This document shows, piece after piece, positions 27,846 to 36,988 of a DNA stretch of 64,000 nucleotides. Numbering within the stretch: position 1 is the first letter of the stretch; each line of letters begins with the position of its first letter. A program made the position numbers and the translations under genes. Below the pieces are notes generated by a model. The model was not told the DNA's origin. It saw only the letters and a program-made list of their open reading frames with translations, and made no database searches. This stretch comes from Pelagicoccus sp. SDUM812005 (GTDB taxonomy: Bacteria; Verrucomicrobiota; Verrucomicrobiia; Opitutales; Opitutaceae): assembly GCF_031127875.1 (NCBI RefSeq), contig NZ_JARXIA010000011.1:124001-188000 (forward strand), in the 5' to 3' direction.

Positions 27846-28736
27846 TTAGTCGACCTTGTGCAGGTGAACGTCGCGCTGTGGGAAGGGGATGGATACGCCT
27901 TCCTTGTCGAGGCGTTGCTTGATGGTCTTCTGGAAGTCGAAGAAGACGCCCCAGTAGTCTTCCTTCTTGGTCCAAGGGCGAACGTGGAAGTTGACGCTGC
28001 TGTCGGCGAGGGCCGATACCACGACTTGCGGGGCTGGCTCTGGGAGTACGCGCTCGTCGGCCTTGAGGACGTCCTTGATGATGTCGGTCACCTTGTCCAG
28101 GTCGTCGGAATAGCTGACGCCTACGGACATGTCGACGCGTCGAGTGTCGTTGGCAGTGATGTTGGTGATGCTGCCGGACATGATGGCGGAGTTCGGGACG
28201 ATGATCTTCTTGTTGTCCGGGCTGTGCATGATGGTGACGAGCACGCCGATTTCCTTGACGGATCCGACGTGGCCGCCGGCGTCGATGACGTCGCCGATGC
28301 GGAAGGGGCGGAACATGATGATGAGCACGCCGGCCGCGAAGTTGGAGAGGGAGCCTTGCAGGGCGAGACCGACGGCGAGGCCGGCGGCACCGATGATGGC
28401 CACGAGGGAGGTGGTCTGGAAGCCGATTTGCTGGATGGCTGCCAGGATGACGGCGATCATCAGCATGTAGTAGAGGATGCTGCTGCCGAAGGAAACGAGG
28501 GCCGGGTCGACCTGCTTCTTTTCCATGGCTTTCTTGACGCCGTTGCGGATTTTGCCGACGACCCACTTTCCGATTACGAAAATGAGGATTGCGGCGATGA
28601 GCTTGAGGCCGTTGGCGGCTGCCCATTCGATGATGCTGTTGATTCGATCTTCGGTGAAGAAGGCCGTGATGCCGTCATTTGAGGATTCCGCTGACTTGGC
28701 GGCGCTAGTTGCTGTGTCGATGTTTTCTTGTGCCAT
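27846..28736 (-). CDS. mscS: Small-conductance mechanosensitive channel
   Basis: 296 residues, the length of E. coli MscS. It releases solutes on hypo-osmotic shock. Three membrane helices are seen. The pore helix TM3 contains AAGLAVGLALQGSLSNFAAG, followed by the beta domain start VLIIMFRPFRIGDVIDA and the conserved PNSAIM loop and NxTAND motif. The C-terminal mixed domain is complete (VSIPFPQRDVHL). It is a single gene with a terminator downstream. The 190 bases upstream show no gene. Confidence 0.95.
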   Translation of the reverse strand: MAQENIDTATSAAKSAESSNDGITAFFTEDRINSIIEWAAANGLKLIAAILIFVIGKWVVGKIRNGVKKAMEKKQVDPALVSFGSSILYYMLMIAVILAAIQQIGFQTTSLVAIIGAAGLAVGLALQGSLSNFAAGVLIIMFRPFRIGDVIDAGGHVGSVKEIGVLVTIMHSPDNKKIIVPNSAIMSGSITNITANDTRRVDMSVGVSYSDDLDKVTDIIKDVLKADERVLPEPAPQVVVSALADSSVNFHVRPWTKKEDYWGVFFDFQKTIKQRLDKEGVSIPFPQRDVHLHKVD

Positions 28737-28928
28737 ATAGGATGGTTTTTGTTGGTGGTGGAAGGAACTGTAAGAAAAATGGTAAAGCGGGTTGCTATCC
28801 AGTTTTTTCTCTTGGTAGTGAGCGATTTACGAAGAGAGCTTACGCCCCGTATTCGCCAGATTAGACTAGGGCGAAAGTCGTAAAGTCACAAGTTTTCCGC
28901 TAAATTTACGCGGAAGGCCTTGGAAGCC

Positions 28929-29774
28929 TCAGAACCCTTCGGCGACGAGCTTGGGGGAGAGCTCCGTTTCGAGCTCGTCCTCCTCGGCTTCGACCAGGAC
29001 GCTGTCGCCTTTCATCGGGTACTCTAGGACGAAGTCCTTGAAGTGCAGCAGTTCGAAGCGGCCGTCCTCGTGCTCTACGATCGCGGAGAGGGATTCGACC
29101 CAGTCGCCCGAGTTGAGGTAGTGCAGCTTGTCGAACTGCTTGTCCGCCGGGGTGTGGATGTGGCCGCAGATCACGCCGGTGCAGCCGCGCGATTCGGCGA
29201 GCTTGGCCAGCTTTTCCTCGAAGTCGGAGATGAAGCTTACGGCCTTCTTGACCTTGGCCTTGATGGCCTTGGAGAGGGAGTAGTATTCCTTGCCGCGCCA
29301 GGAGCGGTACTTGTTGTACCAGCGGTTGAGGCCCATGAGCATCTTGTAGCCCCAGTCGCCGAGGTGTGCGAGGAAGGTGAAGTTCTTGGTGATGGTGTCG
29401 AAAACGTCGCCGTGCAGGACCAGGTAGCGGCCATTCGGGTTTTCGTGGATGTAGTCCTCTACGATCTTCACGGTGGCGAACTCCATGGGGAGGAAGCGGC
29501 TGAGGATGTCGTCGTGGTTGCCGCGCAGGTAGATGACTTCCTGCTGCTGCTTCTCGACTCGCTTGAGGATGTAGCGCACGAATTTCGTGTCCATCTTGCT
29601 CCACTTGCTGCCGCGGCCCAGCTGCCAGCCGTCGATGATGTCGCCGTTGAGCACGAGGCGGTCGCAACGAGTGTTTTTGAGGAAGTGCAAGCACTCCTTC
29701 GCCTTGCAGTTCAAGGTGCCGAGATGGACGTCCGAGATGAAGATCGTCTTGAATCTGAGCGGAGGCTTCTTCAT
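28929..29774 (-). CDS. UDP-2,3-diacylglucosamine diphosphatase-like metallophosphatase
   Basis: 281 residues. All calcineurin-like metal motifs are present: SDVHLGT, NGDIIDGW, RGNHDD, LHGDVFD and GHIHTP. The arrangement and the LNCKAKECLHFLKN opening match the YbbF/LpxH-like group. That group removes UMP from UDP-2,3-diacylglucosamine in lipid A synthesis, or acts on related substrates. It is cytoplasmic or membrane-associated. It is divergent from miaA with about 140 bases between. A lipid A role is likely for a Gram-negative host but the exact substrate is inferred. Confidence 0.87.
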   Translation of the reverse strand: MKKPPLRFKTIFISDVHLGTLNCKAKECLHFLKNTRCDRLVLNGDIIDGWQLGRGSKWSKMDTKFVRYILKRVEKQQQEVIYLRGNHDDILSRFLPMEFATVKIVEDYIHENPNGRYLVLHGDVFDTITKNFTFLAHLGDWGYKMLMGLNRWYNKYRSWRGKEYYSLSKAIKAKVKKAVSFISDFEEKLAKLAESRGCTGVICGHIHTPADKQFDKLHYLNSGDWVESLSAIVEHEDGRFELLHFKDFVLEYPMKGDSVLVEAEEDELETELSPKLVAEGF

Positions 29775-29912
29775 GAGTTGCGAGCTGACCGAGGAGGTTT
29801 GGTGCGGTGACGCTCTTTTTAATGACGCTCGAAATGGGTGGCGCGAGTCAATTGTTTTCGCTGGAAGGAGTTGTTGCCGACACGTAACGGCCTAGTTGCG
29901 CAATAGTCACAA

Positions 29913-30875
29913 ATGCGAGGGAACAGACAGGAAAAGGAGGCGGAGGATCGTCCGCTGGAGCGGATTTATTGCCTGAGCGGATGCACCGCGGTCGGCAAGA
30001 CCGAGCTGGCCCTGCAGTGGGCGGAGCGCGAGGGGGCGGAGATCGTGAACTGCGATTCGCTGCTCTTCTACCGCGGCATGGACATCGGTACGGCAAAGCC
30101 GACTGCGGCAGAGCGTGCTCGGGTGCCGCACCATTTGATCGATTTTTTGGAGCCTTCGGAACCGATGGACATCGGTCGATTCGTGGAGGCGGCGATCGCG
30201 AGCATCCGCGAGATCCAGGGGTGCGGCCGCAAGGCGCTGGTGACGGGAGGAAGCGGGTTTTACTTGAAGGCTTTTTTTGCTCCCGTGATCGATGCGGTGA
30301 GCGTTTCGGAGGCGACGGTGGAGCGGGTGCGTGCGTTGATGGAGACGGGCTTGGAGCCTGCGGTCTCGGAGCTGCGACGGCTCAATCCCGAGGGCTTGGA
30401 CGGTTTGGACGCCGCGAATCCGCGTCGGGTGGCCAAGGCCTTGGAGCGCTGTCTGGAGTCGGGGCAAACCTTGCTCGAGCTGAAGGCGGCCTTTGCTGCC
30501 CAGACGAACGCTCTGGTGGAGGCTCCCAAGTCGCTGTGCATTCTCGAGCGCGAGAAGGAGGAGCTGAACGAGCGGATCGGCCAGCGGGTGTCGATCATGT
30601 TGGACGCGGGCTTGGTGGCGGAGGTGCAGTCTTTGTTGGAGCGGGGGATCGAGCGGAACCCGAGCGCCTGCAACGCTATCGGCTATCGGGAAACGATCGC
30701 GTATCTGAGGGACGAATACGATTTGGAGGCATTGGCGGAAAAGATCGCCACCAATACGCGTCGCTTGGCCAAGAAGCAGCGGACTTGGTTTCGCGGGCAG
30801 TTGCCGGAAACGGGCCAGCGCCTGGATCTGACGGGCGGACGCGAGGTGGAGCTGGACGAGTTGTTCGATCGTTGA
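29913..30875 (+). CDS. miaA: tRNA dimethylallyltransferase
   Basis: 320 residues. It adds a dimethylallyl group to A37 of tRNAs that read UNN codons. Visible motifs are the P-loop LSGCTAVGKTELAL, NCDSLLFYRGMDIGTAKP, the VPHHLIDFLEP segment, the VTGGSGFYLKAFF motif and the C-terminal KKQRTWFRGQ. The length is normal. It stands alone upstream of an unrelated membrane-protein gene. Confidence 0.97.
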   Translation: MRGNRQEKEAEDRPLERIYCLSGCTAVGKTELALQWAEREGAEIVNCDSLLFYRGMDIGTAKPTAAERARVPHHLIDFLEPSEPMDIGRFVEAAIASIREIQGCGRKALVTGGSGFYLKAFFAPVIDAVSVSEATVERVRALMETGLEPAVSELRRLNPEGLDGLDAANPRRVAKALERCLESGQTLLELKAAFAAQTNALVEAPKSLCILEREKEELNERIGQRVSIMLDAGLVAEVQSLLERGIERNPSACNAIGYRETIAYLRDEYDLEALAEKIATNTRRLAKKQRTWFRGQLPETGQRLDLTGGREVELDELFDR

Positions 30876-30959
30876 AAGCTCGGGTTGATCGCCGGAAGCG
30901 ATGCTGAACCGAATTTTGCCTCGCCACCAAGGAAACGAGACTGCAATGCTGCCCGAATC

Positions 30960-31481
30960 ATGAGTGAGATGAACGAACGCGAAGAGGAACAAATCGTCGA
31001 CCTGGATACCTGTCCCAAGAAGAAGTCGATATTGATCGCCGCGGCGATTACGGCCGTGCTCGGATTTGTCGGCTATAGCTACCTGTTTCTTTGTATCCAC
31101 TATATTATCGGCGGATTTGCGGCAGCTGGCGGTTTCGCGAAGCGTCACAGCATTTCGATCTCGGCTGGAACGGGAGCGAAGCTGGGGGCGGTTTCTTCGT
31201 TCCTGGGCATGCTGGTGGCATTCACTGTTTTCGCTATCGTGTTCTACAACGGTTTTGCCGAGGCGGATTTCGAAACGGCGCGCGAAGAGATCTTGCGTAA
31301 GTTCTACGAGGACGGTCAGCCTGAAGCCGCCGAATTCGCGGAGAATTTGACCTTGGAGCAAGTGCGTCCGCTGGTGGTGGGAGTGATGCTCGCTGCCGGT
31401 TCTGCTCTTTCCCTTATCCTCGGCGCGTTGGGTGGCGTGATCGGCGCCAGCGTCTTCAAGCGAGGCCCGCAAGCGCGATAA
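30960..31481 (+). CDS. Predicted membrane protein with three helices, unknown
   Basis: 173 residues, starting MSEMNEREEEQIVDLD. Three or more hydrophobic segments are seen: about 23-45 (ILIAAAITAVLGFVGYSYLF), 75-97 (SFLGMLVAFTVFAIVFYNGF) and 140-165. A charged segment with a helix lies between the second and third. The start at 30960 is chosen in place of an upstream ATG within the preceding spacer because the shorter form has the typical acidic N terminus. I do not recognise a family. It lies between miaA and prmA, 17 bases from prmA. Confidence 0.78.
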   Translation: MSEMNEREEEQIVDLDTCPKKKSILIAAAITAVLGFVGYSYLFLCIHYIIGGFAAAGGFAKRHSISISAGTGAKLGAVSSFLGMLVAFTVFAIVFYNGFAEADFETAREEILRKFYEDGQPEAAEFAENLTLEQVRPLVVGVMLAAGSALSLILGALGGVIGASVFKRGPQAR

Positions 31482-31498
31482 TCTGAACCTAAGCTATC

Positions 31499-32365
31499 AT
31501 GTTCGAAATCACTGTATTCGTTTCCCAAGAGGAATTCGCAATTTTGGAAGAAGCGGTCTTCGAGGTTGAAGACGCGACTCGCTGGAACCTCTTCGAGGAC
31601 TTCGAAGCCAAGGGGTACCGCGTGCAAGGTATCTACGATACGGCGGCGGAAGCCAAAGCAGCTTGGGCGGAACTATCCGGCATCGCCCAGGTGACGGGCG
31701 ATGCGAAGCTGCGCGAAATCCAGGATTCCGATTGGAAGGACAGCTACAAGGAGCACTTCAAGCCTTGGGCGATCGGTCCGCTGCATTGGGTGCCGGTGTG
31801 GTTGAAAGGTGAATACGAACTGCCAGCAGGGCACGAAGCGGTTTGGCTGGATCCGGGCATGGCGTTCGGTACGGGCAACCACGGTACGACGCGCCTGTGC
31901 GTGGAGCGCTTGATCGAGGCTCGCGAGCGGATCGGAACCGATAAGATCGGAAGCCTCAAAGTGGTGGATGCAGGTTGCGGCTCGGGCATCTTGGCGATTT
32001 CGGCGAAGCGACTCGGTTTTGGCGAAGTGACTGGTTTCGACAACGATCCGGACGCGGTGCGCATCGCCGTGGAGAACGGGGAGCTCAACGAAACCCCGGA
32101 AGTGCCTTTCACGGTAGACGACTTGGAGAGCGGTTTTTCGGGACAGCCCTACGATCTCGTTTTGGCGAATATCCTCGCGGTGGTCTTGATCGAATTCTGC
32201 GAAACCATCGCTCCCGTAGTTGCGGAAGGGGGCACCTTGATCTTGAGCGGTATCCTAACGCACGAAGCGGAGAAGGTGAAAGCTGCCTTTGCTCCGCTGC
32301 GCGAGTGGAAGGACATGCAGATCCACGAGCTGGGCGAGTGGTCGAGCGTGACGCTCCTGGCGTAG
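31499..32365 (+). CDS. prmA: Ribosomal protein L11 methyltransferase
   Basis: 288 residues. It is an S-adenosylmethionine methyltransferase that trimethylates ribosomal protein L11. Features are the substrate-recognition region with WLDPGMAFGTGNHGTTRLC, the SAM motif VVDAGCGSGILAIS, the acidic residue region FDNDPDAV and LVLANILAVVLIEF (the conserved NILA). The length matches the family and the gene is complete. A terminator follows. Confidence 0.95.
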   Translation: MFEITVFVSQEEFAILEEAVFEVEDATRWNLFEDFEAKGYRVQGIYDTAAEAKAAWAELSGIAQVTGDAKLREIQDSDWKDSYKEHFKPWAIGPLHWVPVWLKGEYELPAGHEAVWLDPGMAFGTGNHGTTRLCVERLIEARERIGTDKIGSLKVVDAGCGSGILAISAKRLGFGEVTGFDNDPDAVRIAVENGELNETPEVPFTVDDLESGFSGQPYDLVLANILAVVLIEFCETIAPVVAEGGTLILSGILTHEAEKVKAAFAPLREWKDMQIHELGEWSSVTLLA

Positions 32366-32421
32366 CGCGAAACGTTAGCCCGCGGCGGCGCTGTAGGATC
32401 GCTTCAGCGGGCCGTCCTCCG

Positions 32422-32449
32422 AAGCTCGCCGCTGGCGAGCTTTATTTTT
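32422..32449 (+). terminator. Intrinsic terminator after prmA
   Basis: AAGCTCGCC / GGCGAGCTT (32422-32430 and 32434-32442) with a three-base loop is followed by TTATTTTT. It overlaps the last codon of the convergent sulfatase gene. Confidence 0.82.
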
Positions 32450-34232
32450 GGAAGCGCTCCAGCAGGCGAGGGCGGTAGGCCTTGGCCCAGCCCGGGATGC
32501 TTTCGTGCTCGTCGGTCAGTTGCTTGACTGAATCCGGGAGTTGGATACCGGCTGCGTGGATGTGGTCGAGGGCGACACTTGCTTGGAGGCTGAGGATGAG
32601 TTCGTTCTCAGGATAGCGGGCGTAGGAGACCAGAATCTCCATCGCTTGGTCGCGGGCCTGACGATCTTTGCTGTGCAAGGCTACGAGTTCGGCGGCTACC
32701 ACGGCCAAGCAAGCTTCGTCGTGCTTCGTGGCAGCGACGGCTTGCGGCAAGGCGGCTTGGATTTCCGCAGCGGTCGCGGAGAGCAGCTCTATGAGTTTCC
32801 AGTATTCGGGAATTGGGTACGTTGGTAGCTCGCTCCGGTGAGAGTTCGGCTCGAAGTAGGAAGCGAAGGCTTCGGCTGGAGATTCGCCGGCGAGGGCGAC
32901 CTTGCGCAGGATGGGCTCTGGAATGAAGGAGAGGTCGCGAGTGCGGCTTTGGTGGGCGCTGAGCTCGGCGCGGAACGTGGATAGGATTCCTTGGTAGTCG
33001 GGGCTTTCGGCTAGGTTGACGGTCTCGTGCGGATCGTTGACGAGGTCGAAGAGTTCCTCGGAGGGGTGAGGCTCCCAGAAGGCGGATTGTAAGGAGTCGA
33101 GCTTGCCGTCCTTGAAAAGCTGATACCACTGGCTCGTGGTTTGGGTCTGCTGTTGGTACCAAAGGAACTGGCCGTGCGGCAGGTGCGGATAGTAGTTGCG
33201 GATGTAGACGTAGCGTCCGTCCGTTACGGTGCGGCACTCGTCGGTGCGTTCGTCCATGCGGCCCTTGAATCCGTAGGAATAGCGAGGCGCGGCTGCCACG
33301 TTTTCACCAAGGAAGGCTTGGCCGTGGTAGTAGTCGGGAGCCTCGATCCCCGCGAGGGCGAGGGTAGTGGGGGCGAGGTCGACGAAGCTGACTAGACGAT
33401 CGCTCTTGGCGCCGGGCAGGTAGTCGCTAGGGGCGAGGTGGCGGAACTTTTCAGGGATGTGGGCGATCATGGCGACGTGGAGGCCAGACCACCCGGGGAA
33501 GCGCTTGGAGCGTGGCATGCCCGACCCGTGGTCGGACCAGAAGAGCACGATGGTGTCGTCGGCGAGGCCGGCCGCCTCAAGTTCGTCGAGTCGGTCTTGG
33601 AAGTAGCGGTCGAGTTCGCTCAAGCGGTCGTAGTACTGGGCCCAGTCCTTGCGGACCTCGGGAGTGTCGGGATGGTAGGGAGGGACGGGGGCGAGGGCGG
33701 GGTCGTGGTGGGGATTTTTGTTTTCGTTGCGGATCTTGCTTTCATGGGTGCCGGTGAAGTTGAAGACGGCGAAGAAGGGCTGCTCGGGGTGGGGACGGTT
33801 TTTCCAGTGGGCGGTTTTGGAGGAGTCGTTCCAACCTTTGTCGCCGGTTTCCAGATTGTAGTCCTCCTTGTTTTGGTTGGTGGTGTAATAGCCGGCTTCG
33901 CGCAGGTAGACGGGGAAGAACTTGAGGTAGCTGGGCGACGGGACGCGACTGCGCATGTGGTGGGCGCCGAGGCTGGGTGGATACATGCCGGAAATTACAG
34001 TGGTGCGGGCGGGGGCGCAGACCGGGGCGTTGGAGCTGGCCTTGGTGAAGAGGAGGCTGCGGGCAGCGAAGGCGTCCAGGTTGGGGGTGGTGGCGTACTC
34101 GTCGCCGTAGCAGCCGAGGTGCGGTCCGTGGTCTTCGGCGGATATCCAGAGGATGTTGGGGCGATCGTCCGCGAAAAGGACGCTGGCGAACGCAAGCAGG
34201 CACAGGAGCAAGGGGGGGAGGGGGAATTTCAT
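32442..34232 (-). CDS. Sulfatase, formylglycine-dependent (S1 family), exported
   Basis: 596 residues. The signal peptide (MKFPLPPLLLCLLAFASVLF) is cleaved near residue 21. The sulfatase domain has the metal-binding opening PNILWISAEDHG. The formylglycine motif CAPAR is at C72 to R76, where the cysteine is oxidised to the catalytic aldehyde, and GMYPPSLGAHHMR follows. Further metal ligands lie in LFWSDHGSGMPRSKRFPGWSG. The substrate is not shown. Sulfated polysaccharides are common in marine verrucomicrobia, but no other sulfatase, anaerobic maturase or glycosidase lies next to it. The C-terminal 130 residues form an extra helical region after the usual domain. Confidence 0.95.
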   Translation of the reverse strand: MKFPLPPLLLCLLAFASVLFADDRPNILWISAEDHGPHLGCYGDEYATTPNLDAFAARSLLFTKASSNAPVCAPARTTVISGMYPPSLGAHHMRSRVPSPSYLKFFPVYLREAGYYTTNQNKEDYNLETGDKGWNDSSKTAHWKNRPHPEQPFFAVFNFTGTHESKIRNENKNPHHDPALAPVPPYHPDTPEVRKDWAQYYDRLSELDRYFQDRLDELEAAGLADDTIVLFWSDHGSGMPRSKRFPGWSGLHVAMIAHIPEKFRHLAPSDYLPGAKSDRLVSFVDLAPTTLALAGIEAPDYYHGQAFLGENVAAAPRYSYGFKGRMDERTDECRTVTDGRYVYIRNYYPHLPHGQFLWYQQQTQTTSQWYQLFKDGKLDSLQSAFWEPHPSEELFDLVNDPHETVNLAESPDYQGILSTFRAELSAHQSRTRDLSFIPEPILRKVALAGESPAEAFASYFEPNSHRSELPTYPIPEYWKLIELLSATAAEIQAALPQAVAATKHDEACLAVVAAELVALHSKDRQARDQAMEILVSYARYPENELILSLQASVALDHIHAAGIQLPDSVKQLTDEHESIPGWAKAYRPRLLERFQK

Positions 34233-34365
34233 AAGGAGAAGGTTAGGGGGAGTTGGGGAGAGCGCAATTGTAGTTGGGCTCTATTTCATGTTGGAAAGCG
34301 TGACGCGTTCCTTGGGAAAGGGGGGGCAGGCCTTGTAGAGGGAGACTGGATACTTGCGGCGCGGT

Positions 34366-35241
34366 TTAGTAGGTGATGCGGCCGTTCTTGAACCAGTGAC
34401 TTCCCGTGTAGTCGCTGGTTTCTTCCGGCTTGCTGTTGATCCAATAGAATTCGCGATTGAACATGGTTTCGGGAACGTAGTCTTTGGCGAGCTTGGCCAG
34501 TGGGTAGGAGCTGAAGAGTCGCCGCAGCTTCTTGTCGGTGGATTCTAGCAGGAAGGTCCCCTTTTCGCGGATGAGCACGACCCAGGCGTGCCCTCCGCCC
34601 TTGTGGGTTCCGGTTACGACTCGGGCGTCCTCTCCCATTTCGATGAGCCAGTCGGCGAGGGCGATGGCGTGGTCCTCGCAGTCGCCGCGTCCGCGCTGGA
34701 AGGCCTCGTAGGAGGTTAGCCAGACTTCTTGGAAGCCGGCGAAGTTGTCCTCGTCGAGCTGATACTTGAGTCGCATGGTGAGCACCTCGTGCGGCATCCA
34801 AATTTCGCTGACGTCGAATGGCTTGTAGCCGACGAGAAAGCAGTTCTGGAAGTGGTGCTTGAAATCGAGTCCGAGCTTGGAGGCGGCGAACTTTTGCTGG
34901 TTGGCGTCGATGAAGTAGTAGCCTTTGTCCTGCTTAATATCCGGCGAGTTCTTGGGTTTGTTCTTGATATCTCGCTCGCGAATGCGGGTGCGGGAGGAGA
35001 GGGAGCGAGCCAGGGCGTCGGCGGGAAGGACGTAGGGCCGCTCGTCCTCCGTCTGAGTGGCGAAGTCCAGCAGAGTCAGCTCTAGCTCGTCCACGAAGAT
35101 CGTATCCGAGGCTTCACTACGATCGGGAAGTGTCGGGGGTTGGGGCGGGCGTTCCTCCAAGCCCTGTTGGATGAAGAGAGCAAGGGTCCAGCAGGCTAAA
35201 GGCAGGACGATCCAAAAAAGTTTGAGCGGCTTTTGCTTCAC
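34366..35241 (-). CDS. Transglutaminase-like cysteine peptidase family protein
   Basis: 291 residues with a GTG start. An N-terminal membrane anchor (LKLFWIVLPLACWTLALFI) precedes a periplasmic domain. The C-terminal part has the transglutaminase-like triad: Cys in GRGDCEDHAIALADWL, His in GGHAWVVLI and Asp in LLESTDKK. The GDCEDHA pattern is typical of the bacterial transglutaminase-like peptidases. Whether it cross-links, cleaves or is inactive cannot be told. The GTG overlaps by one base the TAG of the DUF350 gene upstream, so the two are translationally coupled and probably work together. No substrate is known. Confidence 0.85.
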   Translation of the reverse strand: MKQKPLKLFWIVLPLACWTLALFIQQGLEERPPQPPTLPDRSEASDTIFVDELELTLLDFATQTEDERPYVLPADALARSLSSRTRIRERDIKNKPKNSPDIKQDKGYYFIDANQQKFAASKLGLDFKHHFQNCFLVGYKPFDVSEIWMPHEVLTMRLKYQLDEDNFAGFQEVWLTSYEAFQRGRGDCEDHAIALADWLIEMGEDARVVTGTHKGGGHAWVVLIREKGTFLLESTDKKLRRLFSSYPLAKLAKDYVPETMFNREFYWINSKPEETSDYTGSHWFKNGRITY

Positions 35242-35471
35242 TAGGCGCGCAGGCCGAAGGATATGATGATGGCCACGAATAGGAGCAGGCTGGAGGCGAA
35301 GATGGCGACCGAGATGTTGTTCTTGCCGAGCTCTTCTTCGATATCGATTTTCTTGAGTAGGTAATGGTCGATCAGTTTGATCGCGTAAACCCCGCAGAAG
35401 AGCGAGATGATGGTGTAGGTAACGCTGAGTAGCAGGTTGGCGAAAGAGGCGAGGAGGAAGTGCAAATCCAT
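35241..35471 (-). CDS. DUF350 small membrane protein
   Basis: 76 residues with two membrane helices (about 7-30 and 50-72), a highly conserved middle (YAIKLIDHYLLKKIDIEEELGKNN) and the tail IISFGLRA. This matches one DUF350 repeat; family members usually have one or two such units and unknown function. The start at 35471 is chosen because the more upstream in-frame ATG would add an unconserved stretch. It overlaps the transglutaminase-like gene by one base. Confidence 0.85.
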   Translation of the reverse strand: MDLHFLLASFANLLLSVTYTIISLFCGVYAIKLIDHYLLKKIDIEEELGKNNISVAIFASSLLLFVAIIISFGLRA

Positions 35472-35568
35472 GGCGATAGGGTGGAGGGAATTCGCGGGGG
35501 AGTGAAGCGCGAAATGCGGCGACGAGGTTGGGCTTGATTCTTTGGGCAAGTCGGGACTTGTTGGATAC

Positions 35569-36978
35569 ATGAGCGCATTGCTGAGTGGACGGGAAATCTT
35601 GATCGTTGAAGATGAACTTTTGCTGAGGAAGCGTTTGACGGCTTACTTGGAAAGCCAAGGGGCGGCCTGTACGGCGGTAGGAACCCTGCAGGAAGGGCGC
35701 AATGCTTTAGAGAACTTGCCGTTAGATTACGTCTTGGCGGATGTTAACTTGCCGGATGGACTGGGCCTGGATCTGATCGAGGTCGCTCAGGAGCAGGGTG
35801 AAATCCCGATCGTGATCATGACGGCGGATGGAGGCGTAGCGGTGGCGGTGGATGCGATCCGTCGCGGTGCCAGCGACTACCTGGCCAAGCCCTTCGATCC
35901 GCAGGAGCTGCCGTTGGTTTTGGGGCGAGCTCAAAGCGGGCGTCGCGAGTCGCGCTTGAAGCGTCACCGGAATCGCCCGAGCAATCAGGCGTCTTCGGAC
36001 GAGGGTCTGTTTTTCGGGGAGTCGCTGGAGGCTTTCCGCGGTCAATTGGAAAAGGTGATCGAGGCGGACCGCCGCCTGACCGATAAGCTGCCGCCGGTAT
36101 TGATCGAAGGGGAAACGGGAACGGGGAAGTCGAGTGTTGCCCGTTGGTTGCATGCGAACGGTTCGCGCAGCGACAAGGAGCTGGTGGTGGTGAATTGCGC
36201 GGCTTTGCCGGAGCAATTGGCGGAGTCGGAGCTTTTCGGGCACGAGAAGGGGGCGTTCACGGATGCCAAGCAGGCCCGCATCGGCTTGTTCGAGGCGGCG
36301 GACGGCGGGACTCTCTTTCTGGACGAGATCGCGAGCTTGAGTCCAGCCTTGCAGGCTAAGGTTTTGACGGCGATCGAGGACGGACGGATTCGCAAGGTGG
36401 GGAGCAGCAAGCAGATCGACGTGAACGTACGTCTGATCGCGGCTTCGAACCGCTCGCTCAAGGAACTGTCCGCTACGGGAGAGTTCCGCGAGGACTTGTA
36501 CCATCGGCTCAACTTGTTGAGCTTTACGATTCCTCCCTTGCGCGATCGAGGCGATGACGCCTTGCGCTTGGCGGAGCATTTGCTGACCGGGCTTGCTCGA
36601 AAATATGGATACAAGAAGGCTTCCTTTTCCGAACGTTGCCGCAGGTGGATTTGCAATTACGAATGGCCGGGCAACGTGCGTGAGCTGCAGCACGAGATCG
36701 AACGGGCGTTGGTCTTGGGCGACCCGGAGTGCCTGGAGTTTATGGGGATGCCGGGAACCACAGGGAGCTCCGATGCGGCGACCTCGGATTCCAACAACGG
36801 GGACTGGCTGAACCCGGCTTGGTCGCTGCCGGAGGAAGGTTTTATGCTGGAAGCAGCGATCGATCGCTTGATCGATTTGGCGATCGACGAGTGTGGCGGG
36901 AATGTATCCAAAGCAGCACGACGTATTGGGGTGGCTCGCGACTACATTCGTTATCGCAAGACGAAGAAGGGGAAGTAG
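35569..36978 (+). CDS. NtrC-family sigma-54-dependent response regulator
   Basis: 469 residues. Receiver domain (about 8-120) with acidic residues in VEDE, phospho-acceptor D58 in LADVNLPDG and lysine in AKPFDP. AAA+ domain (about 150-395) with Walker A GETGTGKSS, Walker B TLFLDE and the loop GAFTDA at 228-233. The usual sigma-54 contact loop is GAFTGA, so one position is changed. The C-terminal Fis-type helix-turn-helix is GGNVSKAARRIGVARDYIRYR. No kinase gene is adjacent, so it is an orphan regulator. The start follows a GGATAC copy immediately upstream. Confidence 0.93.
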   Translation: MSALLSGREILIVEDELLLRKRLTAYLESQGAACTAVGTLQEGRNALENLPLDYVLADVNLPDGLGLDLIEVAQEQGEIPIVIMTADGGVAVAVDAIRRGASDYLAKPFDPQELPLVLGRAQSGRRESRLKRHRNRPSNQASSDEGLFFGESLEAFRGQLEKVIEADRRLTDKLPPVLIEGETGTGKSSVARWLHANGSRSDKELVVVNCAALPEQLAESELFGHEKGAFTDAKQARIGLFEAADGGTLFLDEIASLSPALQAKVLTAIEDGRIRKVGSSKQIDVNVRLIAASNRSLKELSATGEFREDLYHRLNLLSFTIPPLRDRGDDALRLAEHLLTGLARKYGYKKASFSERCRRWICNYEWPGNVRELQHEIERALVLGDPECLEFMGMPGTTGSSDAATSDSNNGDWLNPAWSLPEEGFMLEAAIDRLIDLAIDECGGNVSKAARRIGVARDYIRYRKTKKGK

Positions 36979-36988
36979 ATTCCCGTCG

